This document shows positions 8,639-18,038 of a DNA stretch of 64,000 bases, in pieces. The position numbers and the translations under genes are program-made. This stretch comes from Bog-756 sp963745955 (GTDB taxonomy: Bacteria > Actinomycetota > Acidimicrobiia > Acidimicrobiales > RAAP-2): positions 930,001 to 994,000 of the forward strand of contig CAVUZI010000011.1 in NCBI GenBank assembly GCA_963745955.1. The letters run 5' to 3'. The notes under the pieces were generated by a model, which was given only the letters and a program-made list of their open reading frames with translations, did no database searches and was not told the origin of the DNA. Each line of letters opens with the position of its first letter. Position 1 is the first letter of the stretch.

Positions 8639-9223
8639 TCACGCCACCTTGCCGGTGTCGGTGAGCCAGTCGGCCACGATGTCGGCGACCTCGGCGTCTC
8701 GCCGTCGGAGGGAGTGGTCGCCGTCCAGGAAGACGAGCGTGACCGGGCCGGGGATGGCGGCGGTCTCGCGTTCGATCTCGTCCGGGGTACCCAGGGCGTC
8801 CCGACGTCCGCTGACGAAGAGACAGGGCACATGGAGTGCGGGGAAGTGCCCGGTGCGGAGCTGTTCGGGTTTCCCCGCCGGATGAAGCGGATAGCTGAGG
8901 AGGACGAGGGCCGCGACCTCCAACCCCTCGGCAGCCGCCATCGAGCACATCCGGCCGCCCATCGATCGACCCCCCACAGCGATGGCGGAGGTCGGCACAC
9001 CGAGCCGTTCGGCGAGTCCCGAGGTGGCCGTCCGCACCACGTCGATACAGACCTCAGGCGGGTCCGGTCGGCGCGTCCCGGCCGTCCGCCCGGGGAACTC
9101 GACCCGCTCGACGGCCAGACCGCGCCCGGTCACCGCGGCGTCGACGGCCACCAAGGCCGGCTGGTCCCGACCGGCACCGGCCCCCGGGGTCAGCAGCAGG
9201 CCGGAAATGCCTGAGGGAGCCAT
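8639..9223 (-). CDS. Alpha/beta hydrolase, KANL3/Tex30-like
   Basis: About 194 residues, a compact alpha/beta hydrolase. It begins with the strand GLLLTPGAGAG, has the nucleophile elbow GRSMGGRM, the acid in VSGRRDALG and the histidine in LDGDHSL, so the triad is complete. The size and the GAGA segment near the N-terminus fit the KANL3/Tex30 or dienelactone-hydrolase-like group (PF20408 type). No signal peptide, so cytoplasmic. Substrate cannot be told. It is the last gene before a repeat-rich gap of about 150 bp. Confidence 0.75.
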   Translation of the reverse strand: MAPSGISGLLLTPGAGAGRDQPALVAVDAAVTGRGLAVERVEFPGRTAGTRRPDPPEVCIDVVRTATSGLAERLGVPTSAIAVGGRSMGGRMCSMAAAEGLEVAALVLLSYPLHPAGKPEQLRTGHFPALHVPCLFVSGRRDALGTPDEIERETAAIPGPVTLVFLDGDHSLRRRDAEVADIVADWLTDTGKVA

Positions 9224-9302
9224 CGGTTCATCCTGGCCTCCAGACGGGGCCGCCGCCAGCGTCCGCCTGCCGTTCGCGCCGTCTCATCCGGTACCGCCCG
9301 CC

Positions 9303-9354
9303 CATGCTGTTCGGCCACGCTGTTCGGCCACGCTGTTCGGCCATGCTGTTCGGC
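9303..9354. repeat. Four 13-bp tandem repeats
   Basis: Units of catgctgttcggc or cacgctgttcggc at 9303, 9316, 9329 and 9342, located between the hydrolase and the VapC gene. The only variation is T/C at the third base. Confidence 0.9.
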
Positions 9355-9372
9355 CATGCCCACCGGAAGGGC

Positions 9373-9783
9373 TCAAGGCATGATCGACGCATCGTCGAGG
9401 TCGATGCCGACGATCCTGGCGACCCGGCTCAGATCATTGTCGGCGGCCAAGAGCGTCGCCTGATGGCGGCGCGCCACCGAGGCGATAAGGCAATCGACCA
9501 TGCCACGAGGTGTGATGCCTGCACTGCGACACTGCCAGTAGATCCTCGCGGCAGCGTCGAAGTCAGCGATGGCGTCAAATCGGAGCAGAGTGAACCGGGC
9601 CAGGAGCCGGCGCAGATCCACCTCACGCTCGTCGGTCCGACACCCGGCAACTACCTCCATCACGACCGGCTCCGTCACGGCCAGTTGCCCCTGGCCGGCA
9701 ATGAGCTGCTCCAGCCGTTGTTCAACCCGGCTCCCCGTGGCGCGGTCGTACTCCACCCATGCAGAGGTATCTGCCAAGATCAC
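9373..9783 (-). CDS. vapC: VapC-type PIN-domain ribonuclease toxin
   Basis: 136 residues from GTG 9783. PIN-domain RNase; VapC toxins cleave tRNA or rRNA sites. All four acidic positions are present: ILADTSAWVEY (Asp near residue 5), TEPVVMEVVAG (Glu), GMVDCLIASVA (Asp) and LAADNDLSRVA (Asp). The GTG overlaps the TGA of the antitoxin (GTGA), a normal coupling for VapBC pairs, and decides the start; the frame runs open further upstream but that is antitoxin sequence. The toxin therefore looks intact. Its RNA target cannot be inferred. Confidence 0.93.
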   Translation of the reverse strand: MILADTSAWVEYDRATGSRVEQRLEQLIAGQGQLAVTEPVVMEVVAGCRTDEREVDLRRLLARFTLLRFDAIADFDAAARIYWQCRSAGITPRGMVDCLIASVARRHQATLLAADNDLSRVARIVGIDLDDASIMP

Positions 9784-9989
9784 GATGAAGACGGTCCGGC
9801 ATCGGCAGGGATGCTCTCGATTGCGTGCACCCCTCGCATCGAGAGGGCTTCCTCCCGTGTCATCGGTTGTCCCGCGAGGTGGCGAAGCGCAAGATCGACG
9901 GCTTCGGTCTTCGTTCGGAGGCCGAACCGGTCCATGATCACCTGCAGATAATCGTCCTCTATCTCGATGTTCGTTCGCACTCTGCTCAT
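9780..9989 (-). CDS. vapB: VapB-type antitoxin
   Basis: 69 residues. The N-terminal half (MSRVRTNIEIEDDYLQ, then LRTKTEAVDLALRHLAG) is a ribbon-helix-helix-type DNA-binding domain of the VapB/DUF2191 group; the C-terminal tail would wrap the toxin. The ATG at 9989 is preceded by a near-canonical -10 (TAAACT) only 6 bp away, so the transcript may be almost leaderless. A palindrome at 10000-10014 is the obvious autoregulatory operator. The start codon also overlaps the stop of the upstream ORF (ATGA). Confidence 0.9.
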   Translation of the reverse strand: MSRVRTNIEIEDDYLQVIMDRFGLRTKTEAVDLALRHLAGQPMTREEALSMRGVHAIESIPADAGPSSS

Positions 9990-10543
9990 ACACCTAGTTT
10001 ACACGTTACGTGTACGAAGCGTGTACAGGCGGTTTCAGACCTACGCCGGCGACGGGCCCCGGTCTCCGGACCCACGGGTAGCTTCTGCGTCGTCGCCGTG
10101 GCCGTGGCGTGGGGGCCGTGGCCGTGGCCGTTGCAGGGATATCCCGAACCGGGGGCACCGCACCAAGCACCTCCCCAGCAGGCAACCTCCTCCCCCTCTT
10201 CGAGTTCGGCCGCGCAGATGAATGCCGTGAGCAGGTCGCGGACGATCGTTTCCGACGCGGTCACAGTCGACCACGTCCGATGAAAGAACGGATGGAACAT
10301 GTCATCCGGTCGGGTCCATCCGAGTGACTCCAGCCGGCTCTCCTGCTTTGGGCTCAGGGCACGGTCGGCCGGAAGCAGGACGTTACTCACGACCTCGCCG
10401 ATGATGGCATCGGGATTGAACAGCACTCTCGCCTGATATGGGCCCACGTTGACGGCCAGGGCCTCATATGAGTGGATCCGGGCTCGATCGATCTCGCTGC
10501 GCGCGGCAGCTGCTATTTCGTTCAGAGTTCCGATTATTTCCAT
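9986..10543 (-). CDS. Possible TY-Chap/YbjN-like protein
   Basis: 185 residues from ATG 10543, which has a good ribosome site (GGAGGTG, 6-base spacing). Residues about 1-115 look like a folded alpha/beta domain (LNEIAAAARSEIDRARIH, later ESLGWTRPDDMFHPFF) reminiscent of the TY-Chap/YbjN chaperone-like domains of actinobacteria; this match is by eye and weak. The last about 65 residues are low-complexity GHGHGPHATATATT and then basic sequence that runs through the VapB operator and promoter, ending as ATGA with vapB. Either the gene really reads into the vapBC control region or an indel has removed an earlier stop. Confidence 0.5.
   Translation of the reverse strand: MEIIGTLNEIAAAARSEIDRARIHSYEALAVNVGPYQARVLFNPDAIIGEVVSNVLLPADRALSPKQESRLESLGWTRPDDMFHPFFHRTWSTVTASETIVRDLLTAFICAAELEEGEEVACWGGAWCGAPGSGYPCNGHGHGPHATATATTQKLPVGPETGARRRRRSETACTRFVHVTCKLGV
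10000..10014. promoter_or_regulatory. VapB operator palindrome
   Basis: Perfect inverted repeat TACACGT-T-ACGTGTA just upstream of the VapB start, with a further GTGTAC half-site at 10021-10026. The -10-like TAAACT on the minus strand partly overlaps it. Autorepression by the VapBC complex is the usual arrangement; assignment is inferred from position and symmetry. Confidence 0.65.
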
Positions 10544-10703
10544 GTCGTTCACCTCCGCGAGCGACGGTACGCACCGGGTGTGACGCCGGTGTCCGGTTGC
10601 CGTGTCGGCCTCGGCGTGGGAACCCGCAGTCCAGCCGATCGACCGAATCATCGGATTCATCGAGGACGGATGCCCTCGATACCCGTGATCCTGAGTACAG
10701 AAT

Positions 10704-10739
10704 TTGATTCCGACGTCAGTTTCATATATATTGGATCCC
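10704..10739 (+). promoter_or_regulatory. Sigma70-type promoter of the amidohydrolase-TetR operon
   Basis: TTGATT at 10704-10709, a 17-bp spacer and TATATT at 10727-10732 give a near-consensus promoter in a short AT-rich patch. Predicted start is near 10739, leaving a leader of about 87 nt before the ATG at 10826. Confidence 0.6.
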
Positions 10740-10825
10740 GTTCGGACAAAAGGGCTGCTACACGGCCCCGGGCGTCGCCCGATACGGCCCTTCTCCGAGC
10801 ACCAACCGAGGCCACGGAGGAACTC

Positions 10826-12016
10826 ATGAACAACCGACTCGATTATCCGGTCTTCGACGCCGACAACCACATGTACGAACAGCCGGACGCCTTCACGCGT
10901 CATCTGCCGGCCGAGTACAAGGACGTGGTCAAGTTGGTGCAGGTCAACGGCCGCGACAAGATCGCCATCAAGAACACGATCTCCGAGTACATCCCGAACC
11001 CGACCTTCAACGTGGTGGCCCGACCCGGTGCTCAAGAGGACTTCTTCAAGAACGGCAATCCCGACGGCAAGTCCCGCCGGGAGATTCTCGGGGAGCCCCT
11101 GCGCTCCCCCGATGCCTTCTTCAGGCCCGAGCCGCGCCTCAAGCTCATGGACGAGCAGGGCGTCGACCGGGCCATCATGTGGCCCACCCTGGCCAGCGTG
11201 CTCGAGGAGCGCCTCACCAAGGACCCGGAGGCGACCCACGCTGTCGTACATGCCTTCAACCAGTGGATGTTCGAGGAATGGACCTTCAACTACGAGAACC
11301 GCATCTTCGCCGCCCCGGTCATCACCCTGCCGATAGTGAATGAGGCGATCCGCGAGCTCGACTGGATCGTCGAGCGTGGCGCCAAGATCATCTTGATCCG
11401 CCCGGCGCCGGTGCCGAGCCTGAGGGGCTTCCGCTCCTTCGCTCTGCCCGAGTTCGACCCCTTCTGGGCCAAAGTCCAGGAGTACGACGTCACGGTGGGT
11501 ATGCACTCGTCGGACGACGGCATGACCCGCTATTACAACCAGTGGGAAGGGCACTTCGACGAGTTGCTCCCCTTCACCAACCCGACGGCGTTCCGAGACG
11601 TGCAGCACCTCATGTCCCGGGGGATCTTCGACGCCATGTGCTCTGCGGTCACCCACGGCATGCTGTCGCGGTTCCCGGGCCTGCGGCTGCTCCCGGTCGA
11701 GAACGGATCGAGCTGGGTGCTCCCCCTCATCGACGCCCTGGCGAAGTCATACGCGAAGCAGCCGCTGCTCTACGAGGAGGATCCGGTCGCGGTACTGCGG
11801 CGGAACATCTGGATCCATCCCTTCTTCGAGGAGGACCCCATCGGCCTGATCACGGCCATCGGTCCCGACAAGGTGGTCTTCGGCTCGGACTACCCGCATC
11901 CCGAAGGGCTGGCCGACCCGGTGTCCTATGTCAACGAGCTCACCAGCCTGCCCGAGGACGACGTCAGGAGGATCATGGGCGGAAACCTGGCCGAGGCCCT
12001 CAAGGTCCCTGCTTGA
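10826..12016 (+). CDS. Amidohydrolase 2 family metal-dependent hydrolase
   Basis: 396 residues of the amidohydrolase-2 (TIM-barrel; OHCU/ACMS decarboxylase-like) group. The N-terminal metal motif appears as FDADNHMYE instead of the common DxHxH; further metal or active-site segments are TVGMHSSDD and the C-terminal FGSDYPHPEG with the conserved Asp. These proteins are abundant in Acidimicrobiia and mycobacteria and act as hydrolases or non-oxidative decarboxylases of ring compounds; the substrate is not inferable. The ATG at 10826 has GGAGG 7 bases upstream. Its stop overlaps the TTG start of the TetR gene, so the regulator is probably co-expressed. Confidence 0.85.
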   Translation: MNNRLDYPVFDADNHMYEQPDAFTRHLPAEYKDVVKLVQVNGRDKIAIKNTISEYIPNPTFNVVARPGAQEDFFKNGNPDGKSRREILGEPLRSPDAFFRPEPRLKLMDEQGVDRAIMWPTLASVLEERLTKDPEATHAVVHAFNQWMFEEWTFNYENRIFAAPVITLPIVNEAIRELDWIVERGAKIILIRPAPVPSLRGFRSFALPEFDPFWAKVQEYDVTVGMHSSDDGMTRYYNQWEGHFDELLPFTNPTAFRDVQHLMSRGIFDAMCSAVTHGMLSRFPGLRLLPVENGSSWVLPLIDALAKSYAKQPLLYEEDPVAVLRRNIWIHPFFEEDPIGLITAIGPDKVVFGSDYPHPEGLADPVSYVNELTSLPEDDVRRIMGGNLAEALKVPA

Positions 12017-12726
12017 ACACCGGTGCGCCGGGCCTCGGCTCACGGGAGATCGGATACGACGCCGACCCGGGGCCACTCCAGCCTGACAGTGCGCCTCGGG
12101 CGCTGACCCAAAAGGGCGCGCTCACCCGGGGACGCCTCCTGGCTGCGGCGAAGGAGATCTTCGAGGAGGACGGGCTCCTGGATGCCCGGATCTCGGACAT
12201 CACAGCCCGCGCCCAGGTCTCCCAGGGCACCTTCTATACGTACTTCACCTCGAAGCAGGAGATCTTCCGCGAGGTGGCCCTCAGGGTGGACGAGGAGCTC
12301 GGTGCACCGCTCGGGGCCGTGATCCTCGACCGGTCGTCGACCGCCACTCCCCGGGAGCGGATCCGCGAGGCCATCCGTCTCTACCTGGAGCGCTACCGCC
12401 AGGAAGCACGCATCATGGGTGTGATCGAGCAGGTCTCACGCCATGACCCGCTGCTGGGGTCAGAGCGGGCGGCGCGGCACGACCGGGAGCGGCTGCTCGT
12501 GGCCGAATCGATCAGCCGACTCCAGCGCCGCGGCTTCGTCGACAGCTCGCTCGACCCGCTCATCACGGCCGCGGTGCTGAGCTCGATGACAAATCGGTTC
12601 CCGGAACTATGGCTCTCCGAGGGACGGCTCGACTGCAGCTTCGACGAAGGCGTCGAACACCTGACCGTCATCTTCATCAACGCGCTGCAGATCACGAATC
12701 CCGACGAGACCGAACAGGTCCGCTGA
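12013..12726 (+). CDS. TetR-family transcriptional regulator
   Basis: About 237 residues. Starts at TTG 12013, overlapping the upstream stop as TTGA; no other good in-frame start precedes the domain. The N-terminal helix-turn-helix is clear: GRLLAAAKEIFEEDG, then ITARAQVSQGTFYTYFTSKQ. The C-terminal ligand domain is typical in length. Because it is coupled to the amidohydrolase, control of that gene in response to its substrate is the simplest guess. Confidence 0.88.
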   Translation: MNTGAPGLGSREIGYDADPGPLQPDSAPRALTQKGALTRGRLLAAAKEIFEEDGLLDARISDITARAQVSQGTFYTYFTSKQEIFREVALRVDEELGAPLGAVILDRSSTATPRERIREAIRLYLERYRQEARIMGVIEQVSRHDPLLGSERAARHDRERLLVAESISRLQRRGFVDSSLDPLITAAVLSSMTNRFPELWLSEGRLDCSFDEGVEHLTVIFINALQITNPDETEQVR

Positions 12727-12818
12727 CTCCCATCTGAGGCCGGGTAGGCAGCCGGTCCCTCGAAGGCCATCGGTCGGTGCTCGACGTGGTCCGGATCGAA
12801 CCGCCGACCCCGCGACCC

Positions 12819-13301
12819 TCAGACGTCGGTCATCGAAGTCTCGGTGATGCCAAGGGCCCGGAGAGTTCGTCCCAGTCCCAGAAATGCGCTGAGGCAGATG
12901 GTCAGATCGAGAATCTCCGGATCGGAGAACACTTCACGCAGACGGGCGTAGAACGCGTCATCGATACTCAGGTGATCGCTGGCGAAGCGCTCGGCGTACT
13001 CTACGGCCAACCGCTCCTGGGCGCTGAAGTCGGCGTCGTCGCCGGGAACACCGACCTGACAGTAGAAGTCCTCGGTCAATCCCTGGGACTTGACCTTGTC
13101 AGCGCGGAAGGCGAGACACACGGTGCAGGCGTTCAATTGTGCGATCCGAATGCGAGCCGCCTCCCGGACCCGGACCGGCAGGATGCTCTTGTTGTAGGCG
13201 GCATCAACCAGATTCATGGCGGCCGCCCCCAACTCTGGTTGGAGCGACCAGATCTGGACCGCGTCGCCGCCCCTCCCCGGTGGAACGTCGAGACGGGCCA
13301 T
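12819..13301 (-). CDS. Carboxymuconolactone decarboxylase (AhpD-like) family protein
   Basis: 160 residues. The CxxC motif of AhpD-type peroxidases is present in LNACTVCLAFRAD, preceded by VREAARIRIA and followed by the acidic helical region typical of the family. Such proteins reduce peroxides by thiol chemistry or act in ring degradation; the CxxC favours alkylhydroperoxidase-like activity. ATG 13301 chosen as the only plausible start. It converges with the TetR gene and is divergent from the HNH gene. Confidence 0.85.
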   Translation of the reverse strand: MARLDVPPGRGGDAVQIWSLQPELGAAAMNLVDAAYNKSILPVRVREAARIRIAQLNACTVCLAFRADKVKSQGLTEDFYCQVGVPGDDADFSAQERLAVEYAERFASDHLSIDDAFYARLREVFSDPEILDLTICLSAFLGLGRTLRALGITETSMTDV

Positions 13302-13366
13302 GGCGCGATGGTATTCCAGGGTTGCGCCACGAGTGAAGCCGTCACACCCCCCTGCCATCCTGTGAC

Positions 13367-14794
13367 ATGGCCGTGATCGCCCCCCAGACCGAGCAGTCGC
13401 AGACCGAGCCCCAGGGCCTGTTCGCATTTCTCGACGCCGCCGAGCATGCGCTCGACGACACCGACCCGGCGTGCTGTTCGCTGGAGGGCGCCACCGAGGT
13501 GCTCCGCCGGCTGACCCGCCTCGAGCGGAAGGTGGTGGCCCACAAGACGGCGTTCTCTGCCCGCCTGGCCCAGGGCAGCCACTACACCCGCACCGGCCAC
13601 CGCTCGGCGGCCGAGTTCCTGGCCGCCACGACCGGGGACACCGTCGGGGAGGCAAAGGACCTGATCCGTCTGGGGGAGGCCCTCATCGACCAGCCCTCGC
13701 TGGCCGAGTCGTTCCTGGCCGGCAAGCTCTCCCACCGACGGGCCTCCCGGGTGTCCGACGCGGTGAAGGTCAACCCGGCCAGAGAGGCCGAACTGGTCGA
13801 CAGCGCCGAGTCCGACTCCGAGGCCACCTTGAAAGAGCGGTGTCACCGGGCCAAGGTCGAGGGACGCTCGCACGAGGCCGAGGCCCGCCACTTCCAGAAG
13901 CTGCACGAGGACCGGCGGTGTCGGACCTTCACCGACGACGACGGGGCCTTCCGCCTCCAGGCGGTGCTCGCCCCCGAGGCCGGGGCCAGCGTGTCGGCCG
14001 CCTTGGAGGCCGAGACCGACCGGCAGTTCCAACAGGCCCGCACAGAGGGCCGCTTCGAGACCGCCGACGCCTACCGGGCCGACGCCGTGGTGGCCCTCCT
14101 CACCGGACGCGGGACCCTCACCCCGAGGGGGGAGGAAACAGGCACGACCCGAGGCGGGTGCACCTGTGACCCGAAGGCCACCGTCTCGGTGGTGGTGGAC
14201 GCAGAGGCCCTGCGCCGGGGCTCGGTGGGCGAGGGGGAGCGCTGTGAGATACCCGGCGTCGGCCCGGTGGGCGTCGAGTACGCCCGTGAGCTCTTGGGAG
14301 CGGCCCTCGTCGAGGTGCTCATCGCCAAGGGCACCGACGTCACGACGGTCTACTCGGCCGGACGCCACGTGCCCAAGCGGATCCGGTCGGCTCTCCTCCT
14401 CCGGGACCCGAGGTGTGTGGTGCCGAACTGTGACGCCCGCCTGGGCCTCGAGAACGACCACTGGGTCACCGACTTCGCCCAGGGTGGCCTCACCGCCCTC
14501 GACAACCTGGCCCGGCTCTGTCGGAAGCACCACCTGGACCGGACCCACCGCGGGTTCGAGCTGGCCCGGTCCGACGAGGGGTGGGTGTGGACCGCCCCCG
14601 AGCACCCGACCGAACCGAAGCGACCGAGACCGAAGCGCAGGCGGAAGACCAAGGCCTCGCCCCCGGGCACCGGCCCACCGCTGTTCGACCAGCCCCACTC
14701 GACCAGCCCATGCTCGACCGCCGGGAGTGATCCCCGCGAAGTGATCTGCCGCTCGACCGCCGGGCGTCTTCCTCGGCTCGAGAGCCGGGAGTGA
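13367..14794 (+). CDS. DUF222 / HNH endonuclease family protein
   Basis: 475 residues. The N-terminal about 300 residues are DUF222 (13E12 repeat type: EVLRRLTRLERKVVAHKT, HRSAAEFLAATTGDT, AKDLIRLGEAL). The C-terminal HNH nuclease motif is visible as DPRCVVPNCDARLGLENDH, later NLARLCRKHHLDRTH. This family is very common and multicopy in high-GC actinobacteria; its role is unknown. The DNA is highly GC-rich and the gene seems intact. Confidence 0.9.
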   Translation: MAVIAPQTEQSQTEPQGLFAFLDAAEHALDDTDPACCSLEGATEVLRRLTRLERKVVAHKTAFSARLAQGSHYTRTGHRSAAEFLAATTGDTVGEAKDLIRLGEALIDQPSLAESFLAGKLSHRRASRVSDAVKVNPAREAELVDSAESDSEATLKERCHRAKVEGRSHEAEARHFQKLHEDRRCRTFTDDDGAFRLQAVLAPEAGASVSAALEAETDRQFQQARTEGRFETADAYRADAVVALLTGRGTLTPRGEETGTTRGGCTCDPKATVSVVVDAEALRRGSVGEGERCEIPGVGPVGVEYARELLGAALVEVLIAKGTDVTTVYSAGRHVPKRIRSALLLRDPRCVVPNCDARLGLENDHWVTDFAQGGLTALDNLARLCRKHHLDRTHRGFELARSDEGWVWTAPEHPTEPKRPRPKRRRKTKASPPGTGPPLFDQPHSTSPCSTAGSDPREVICRSTAGRLPRLESRE

Positions 14795-14930
14795 TCCGCG
14801 GCCGAGCGCGGGAGTGGCCCCTGCTCGAGTTCCTGAGGGGGGCGAACGGCGGCGGTCGCAGCACTAGGCTCCGCCGGAGTGATTTTCTGACGTCTGGAGA
14901 CAGACAGTGGAACGGGAGAAGGCTGCGCAC

Positions 14931-15375
14931 ATGTTCTCGACGATCGTGGTTGGGACCGACGGTTCCGAGCCCGCCAACTCTGCAGTGGCGATGGCGATCG
15001 AGGTGGCTCGCAGGGCCGGCGCGGTCGCTCCACGTGGTCAACGTGGTCAAGGCCTCGGCGTCTGGCGTGCCGGTCACCCAGGTCGGCTCATCGATCGCCG
15101 TCCGCGGGGATGCGGAGATGACCAGGGAGGTCCAGGAGGCCGCGCAGGCCGTCCTCGAGAAGGCGACAGGAGGTGCGGACGGAGTGGAGGTCCAGATGCA
15201 TCTGGCTGCCGGTTCTCCGGCTGACGCCCTCACCGATCTGGCCGCCAAGGTGGATGCCGACCTGATCGTGGTCGGCTCGAAGGGCATGCAGGGCTCCCGC
15301 CGGTTGCTCGGATCCATACCCAACTCGGTCGCCCACGGGGCCACGTGCAACGTCCTCATCGCCAAGACCGTCTGA
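14931..15375 (+). CDS. Universal stress protein, frameshifted
   Basis: UspA-type ATP-binding protein of about 147 residues. N-terminal strand MFSTIVVGTDGSEPANSA is in one frame, and the rest from LHVVNVVKASASG to the nucleotide-binding C-terminus GSKGMQGSRRLLGS is in the next. One extra G in GCGCGGTCGC near 15020-15030 would explain the shift. The G-x2-G-x9-G(S) ATP motif is intact. ATG 14931 follows GGGAGAAGG. The SthA-like flavoprotein starts 36 bp downstream, so the two are probably one operon. Confidence 0.82.
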
Positions 15376-15411
15376 GTCCGCGCCCGACGACTGACTGAAC
15401 GGAGTCGCCCG

Positions 15412-16817
15412 ATGGTCGAGGATCACTATGACCTCGTGGTCGTGGGTGCCGGGCCGGCCGGGGAGAAGGCTGCTGCCCAGGCTGCCTACTTCGACAAGCG
15501 CGTGGTCGTCGTCGAGCGGGCGTCGGAGCTCGGCGGGGAGCTGGCTGCCAGCGCGCTGACCACGAAGGCGATGCGCGAGGCAGCCCTCTACCTGACCGGA
15601 TTCCGGCGCCGCGACGTCTACGGCGCGGGCATCGACCTCGACCCCCAGTCCGCCATCGACCGGCTTCGCGCCCGGGCGGCGGATGTAGCCGGGAAGATGA
15701 GCGAAGCCGTGCGGGGGAACCTGGATCGCCACGGCATCGAATTGGTGACCGGCACGGCCGTCCTCGGATCCGATCGGACCGCCGTTGTCGCCGCCTCGCC
15801 CGAGGCACCCGAACGGGTCCTCAGCGGGGAGATGATCCTCATCGCCACCGGCTCGAGGCCATTCCATCCACCCGGGATCCCATTCGACGATCCCGATGTG
15901 CTCGACTCCGAGACGGCCAGAGAGCTCTACCAGCCGATGGAGAGCCTGGTGGTGGTCGGGGGCGGTGCGGTTGCCTGTGAGTACGCGTCGATCTTCATGG
16001 CTCTGGGAGCAGAGGTCACCCTGGTCGACCGGGGGGAGCGGTTGATGCCTTTTCTCGATTCACAGTGTTCGGCCCAGGTTGCCGAGTGCTTTCGATCCTT
16101 CGGGATGTCCGTGCTCCCGAGGCAGGGGGTGACCGCCGTCGCCCGGGACGAGCGATGGACTTCGAGTCGAGCTGGACAGCGGCGTGCACATGCATCCGGA
16201 GAAGATCATCTTCGCCGCCGGGCGCATGGGAAACACGGAGGAGCTGGAACTCGCTGCCGCAGGGGTGAGCACCGACGAGCGGGGGCGGATCGTGGTCGAC
16301 GATCATTACCGGACGACCGCCTCCGGGATCTATGCCGCCGGAGACGTGATCGGGCCGCCGGCTCTGGCGTCGGCTTCCATGGAACAGGGTCGGGTCGCCG
16401 CCTGTTATGGCCTCGGGATCCCTTTCAAGGAGACCGTTGATCCCCTGACACCGTTCGGCGTCTACTCCATACCCGAGTGCGCCATGGTGGGGATGACAGA
16501 GGACCAGGCGGCGGCAGAAGGCATCGACTTCGTCACCGGCGTCTCGCTGTTCGCCGGACAACAGCCGGGCCGCAATTTCCGGCATCACCGAGGGCCTGCT
16601 CAAGCTCGTGGTCCGCTGCGACGACCGACGATTGATCGGGGTCCACATCGTCGGCGATGCGGCCACGGAGCTCATCCATCAGGGCCAGTCGGTCATGCAT
16701 TTCGGGGGGACGGTCGACTACTTCATCCACGCCACCTTCGACGTTCCCACCCTCAGCGACGCCTACAAGTACGCCGCCTACGACTGTCTCCAACGACTGG
16801 CGGCCCGTTCAGGCTGA
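15412..16817 (+). CDS. SthA-like FAD/NAD(P) transhydrogenase-family flavoprotein lacking the active-site cysteines
   Basis: About 468 residues once two frameshifts are corrected. It follows soluble transhydrogenase SthA along its length: FAD motif LVVVGAGPAGEKAA, ATGSRPFHPP, NAD(P) motif VVVGGGAVACEYASIF, second FAD motif GIYAAGDVIGPPALAS, and the C-terminal dimerisation segment HIVGDAATELIHQGQ, YFIHATFDVPT. Frame changes occur near 16150 and near 16575, each explained by one extra G. Where SthA has CTHWGTIPSK this protein has ELAASALTTK, so no redox-active Cys remains. It may still transfer hydride between FAD and NAD(P), but disulfide chemistry is excluded. Probably co-transcribed with the universal stress protein. 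Confidence 0.82.
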
Positions 16818-16961
16818 CCGAGACGATCAGGCTGACGGGGATCCCCGACCGACGGGGGGCCGGCCTGCAACCAGCGGTGCCGTCGAGCTCTTCCGCCGGC
16901 GACGTCCGCCGGCGACGTCCGCCGGCGCCGTGACTTCGGCGACGTGACCTCCGTGGCGCGC

Positions 16962-17985
16962 CTAGGCCGGCACGACGTAGGGGAAGTGGGCATCCCGCAT
17001 GCCCTCGGCCACAGAAGGCCGCAGTCCGGACGGAATGGCCGTCCCGGCCAGGAGGGAGAGCATGGCCTCCGGCGCGTTGTCGGCCAGGGTCCGGCCGTTG
17101 AAGCCGGCGAATCCGTAGCTTGCGGGAGTGCCGACCACGTACGGCAACACATCAGGGAAGAGCTCCCGGGCCACCGCCTCTCCGTAGGCCTGCGGGTCGC
17201 CGACGGTCCCGCCGGCGGCGACAACGGCGGCAACCTGGGCTCCGATTGCCTCGGCTGCGGCGGCCACATCCTCGGACGGGTGACGCGTGTTGGCCGGATT
17301 GGAGAACTTGGTGTCGTCGGGCCAGAAGATCGGCCACATCATCGGGTGCCCGGCGCGGTTGATCTGCCGCCAACCACCGGCGTCCGTCGCCAGCTTCGTT
17401 GCGCACCACACCCCGATGTGGCCGCCGACCGGAAGATCGCTCCGCCACTGCGAGACCTCGAGGACGATCGACTCGACGGTCGTGTCGTCGAAGCTGTTGT
17501 GCGCGTCCGCGGGCCGCCATTCCGACAGGTCGACGGCTGTGCCGTCCCTGACGGCGGCATCGACCAGAGCGAGGAGGGACAGGTCGACATAGAAGGAGTC
17601 GGTGATCCGCCCGGCCCAGAGGCGGACACCGCCCTCCTCTGCCGTCCGGCCCGTCCTGCCCTCGAGCAGGAGTTGGCCCACCGCAGCGTCGCGGGCGCGC
17701 CTCCTCACCGGTGAGAAGATGCAGCTGGAGGCCCTGGGTTCCCTCCGCATCGGCCTCGTCGAACGACACCCGGTAGGTGAGGTCCTCGAAGGACGATCCC
17801 TCGGTGTGCACCTTGAACTCGTAGCGGGCCTCGTGATGGAACCCGGGCTTCACATTCGGTTCTGTGATCGTCGAGTTCACGTTCATCACGAACACCGTGC
17901 TCTCGTCTCCGGAGAAGACGTACAGGTCATCGATGTAGAGCTGGCCGTTCTGGGCCGCCAACGGTGTGTCGAGGTGGTGGGACAT
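16962..17985 (-). CDS. DUF4331 family protein, frameshifted
   Basis: About 340 residues over two frames. The N-terminus MSHHLDTPLAAQNGQLY followed by IDDLYVFSGDE is diagnostic of DUF4331, and the second frame continues with RITDSFYVDLSLLALVD, GRTLADNAPEAMLSLLAG. The shift lies near 17700 in GAGGCGCGCCCGCG, explained by one extra C. No signal peptide is seen, although many DUF4331 proteins are exported. Function unknown. It converges with the SthA-like gene and is divergent from the LAL regulator. Confidence 0.82.
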
Positions 17986-18002
17986 GGATGGGCTCCCTCT
18001 CT

Positions 18003-18038
18003 TCTGCTACCGGATGCTGGTCTGCTACCGGATGCTGG
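18003..18038. repeat. Two perfect 18-bp direct repeats
   Basis: TCTGCTACCGGATGCTGG occurs twice back to back (18003-18020, 18021-18038), 18 bp upstream of the DUF4331 start codon on its promoter side. Confidence 0.9.

Noticed and set aside
16836..16847. CGGGGATCCCCG palindrome as terminator
   Set aside because: No loop and no T-run.
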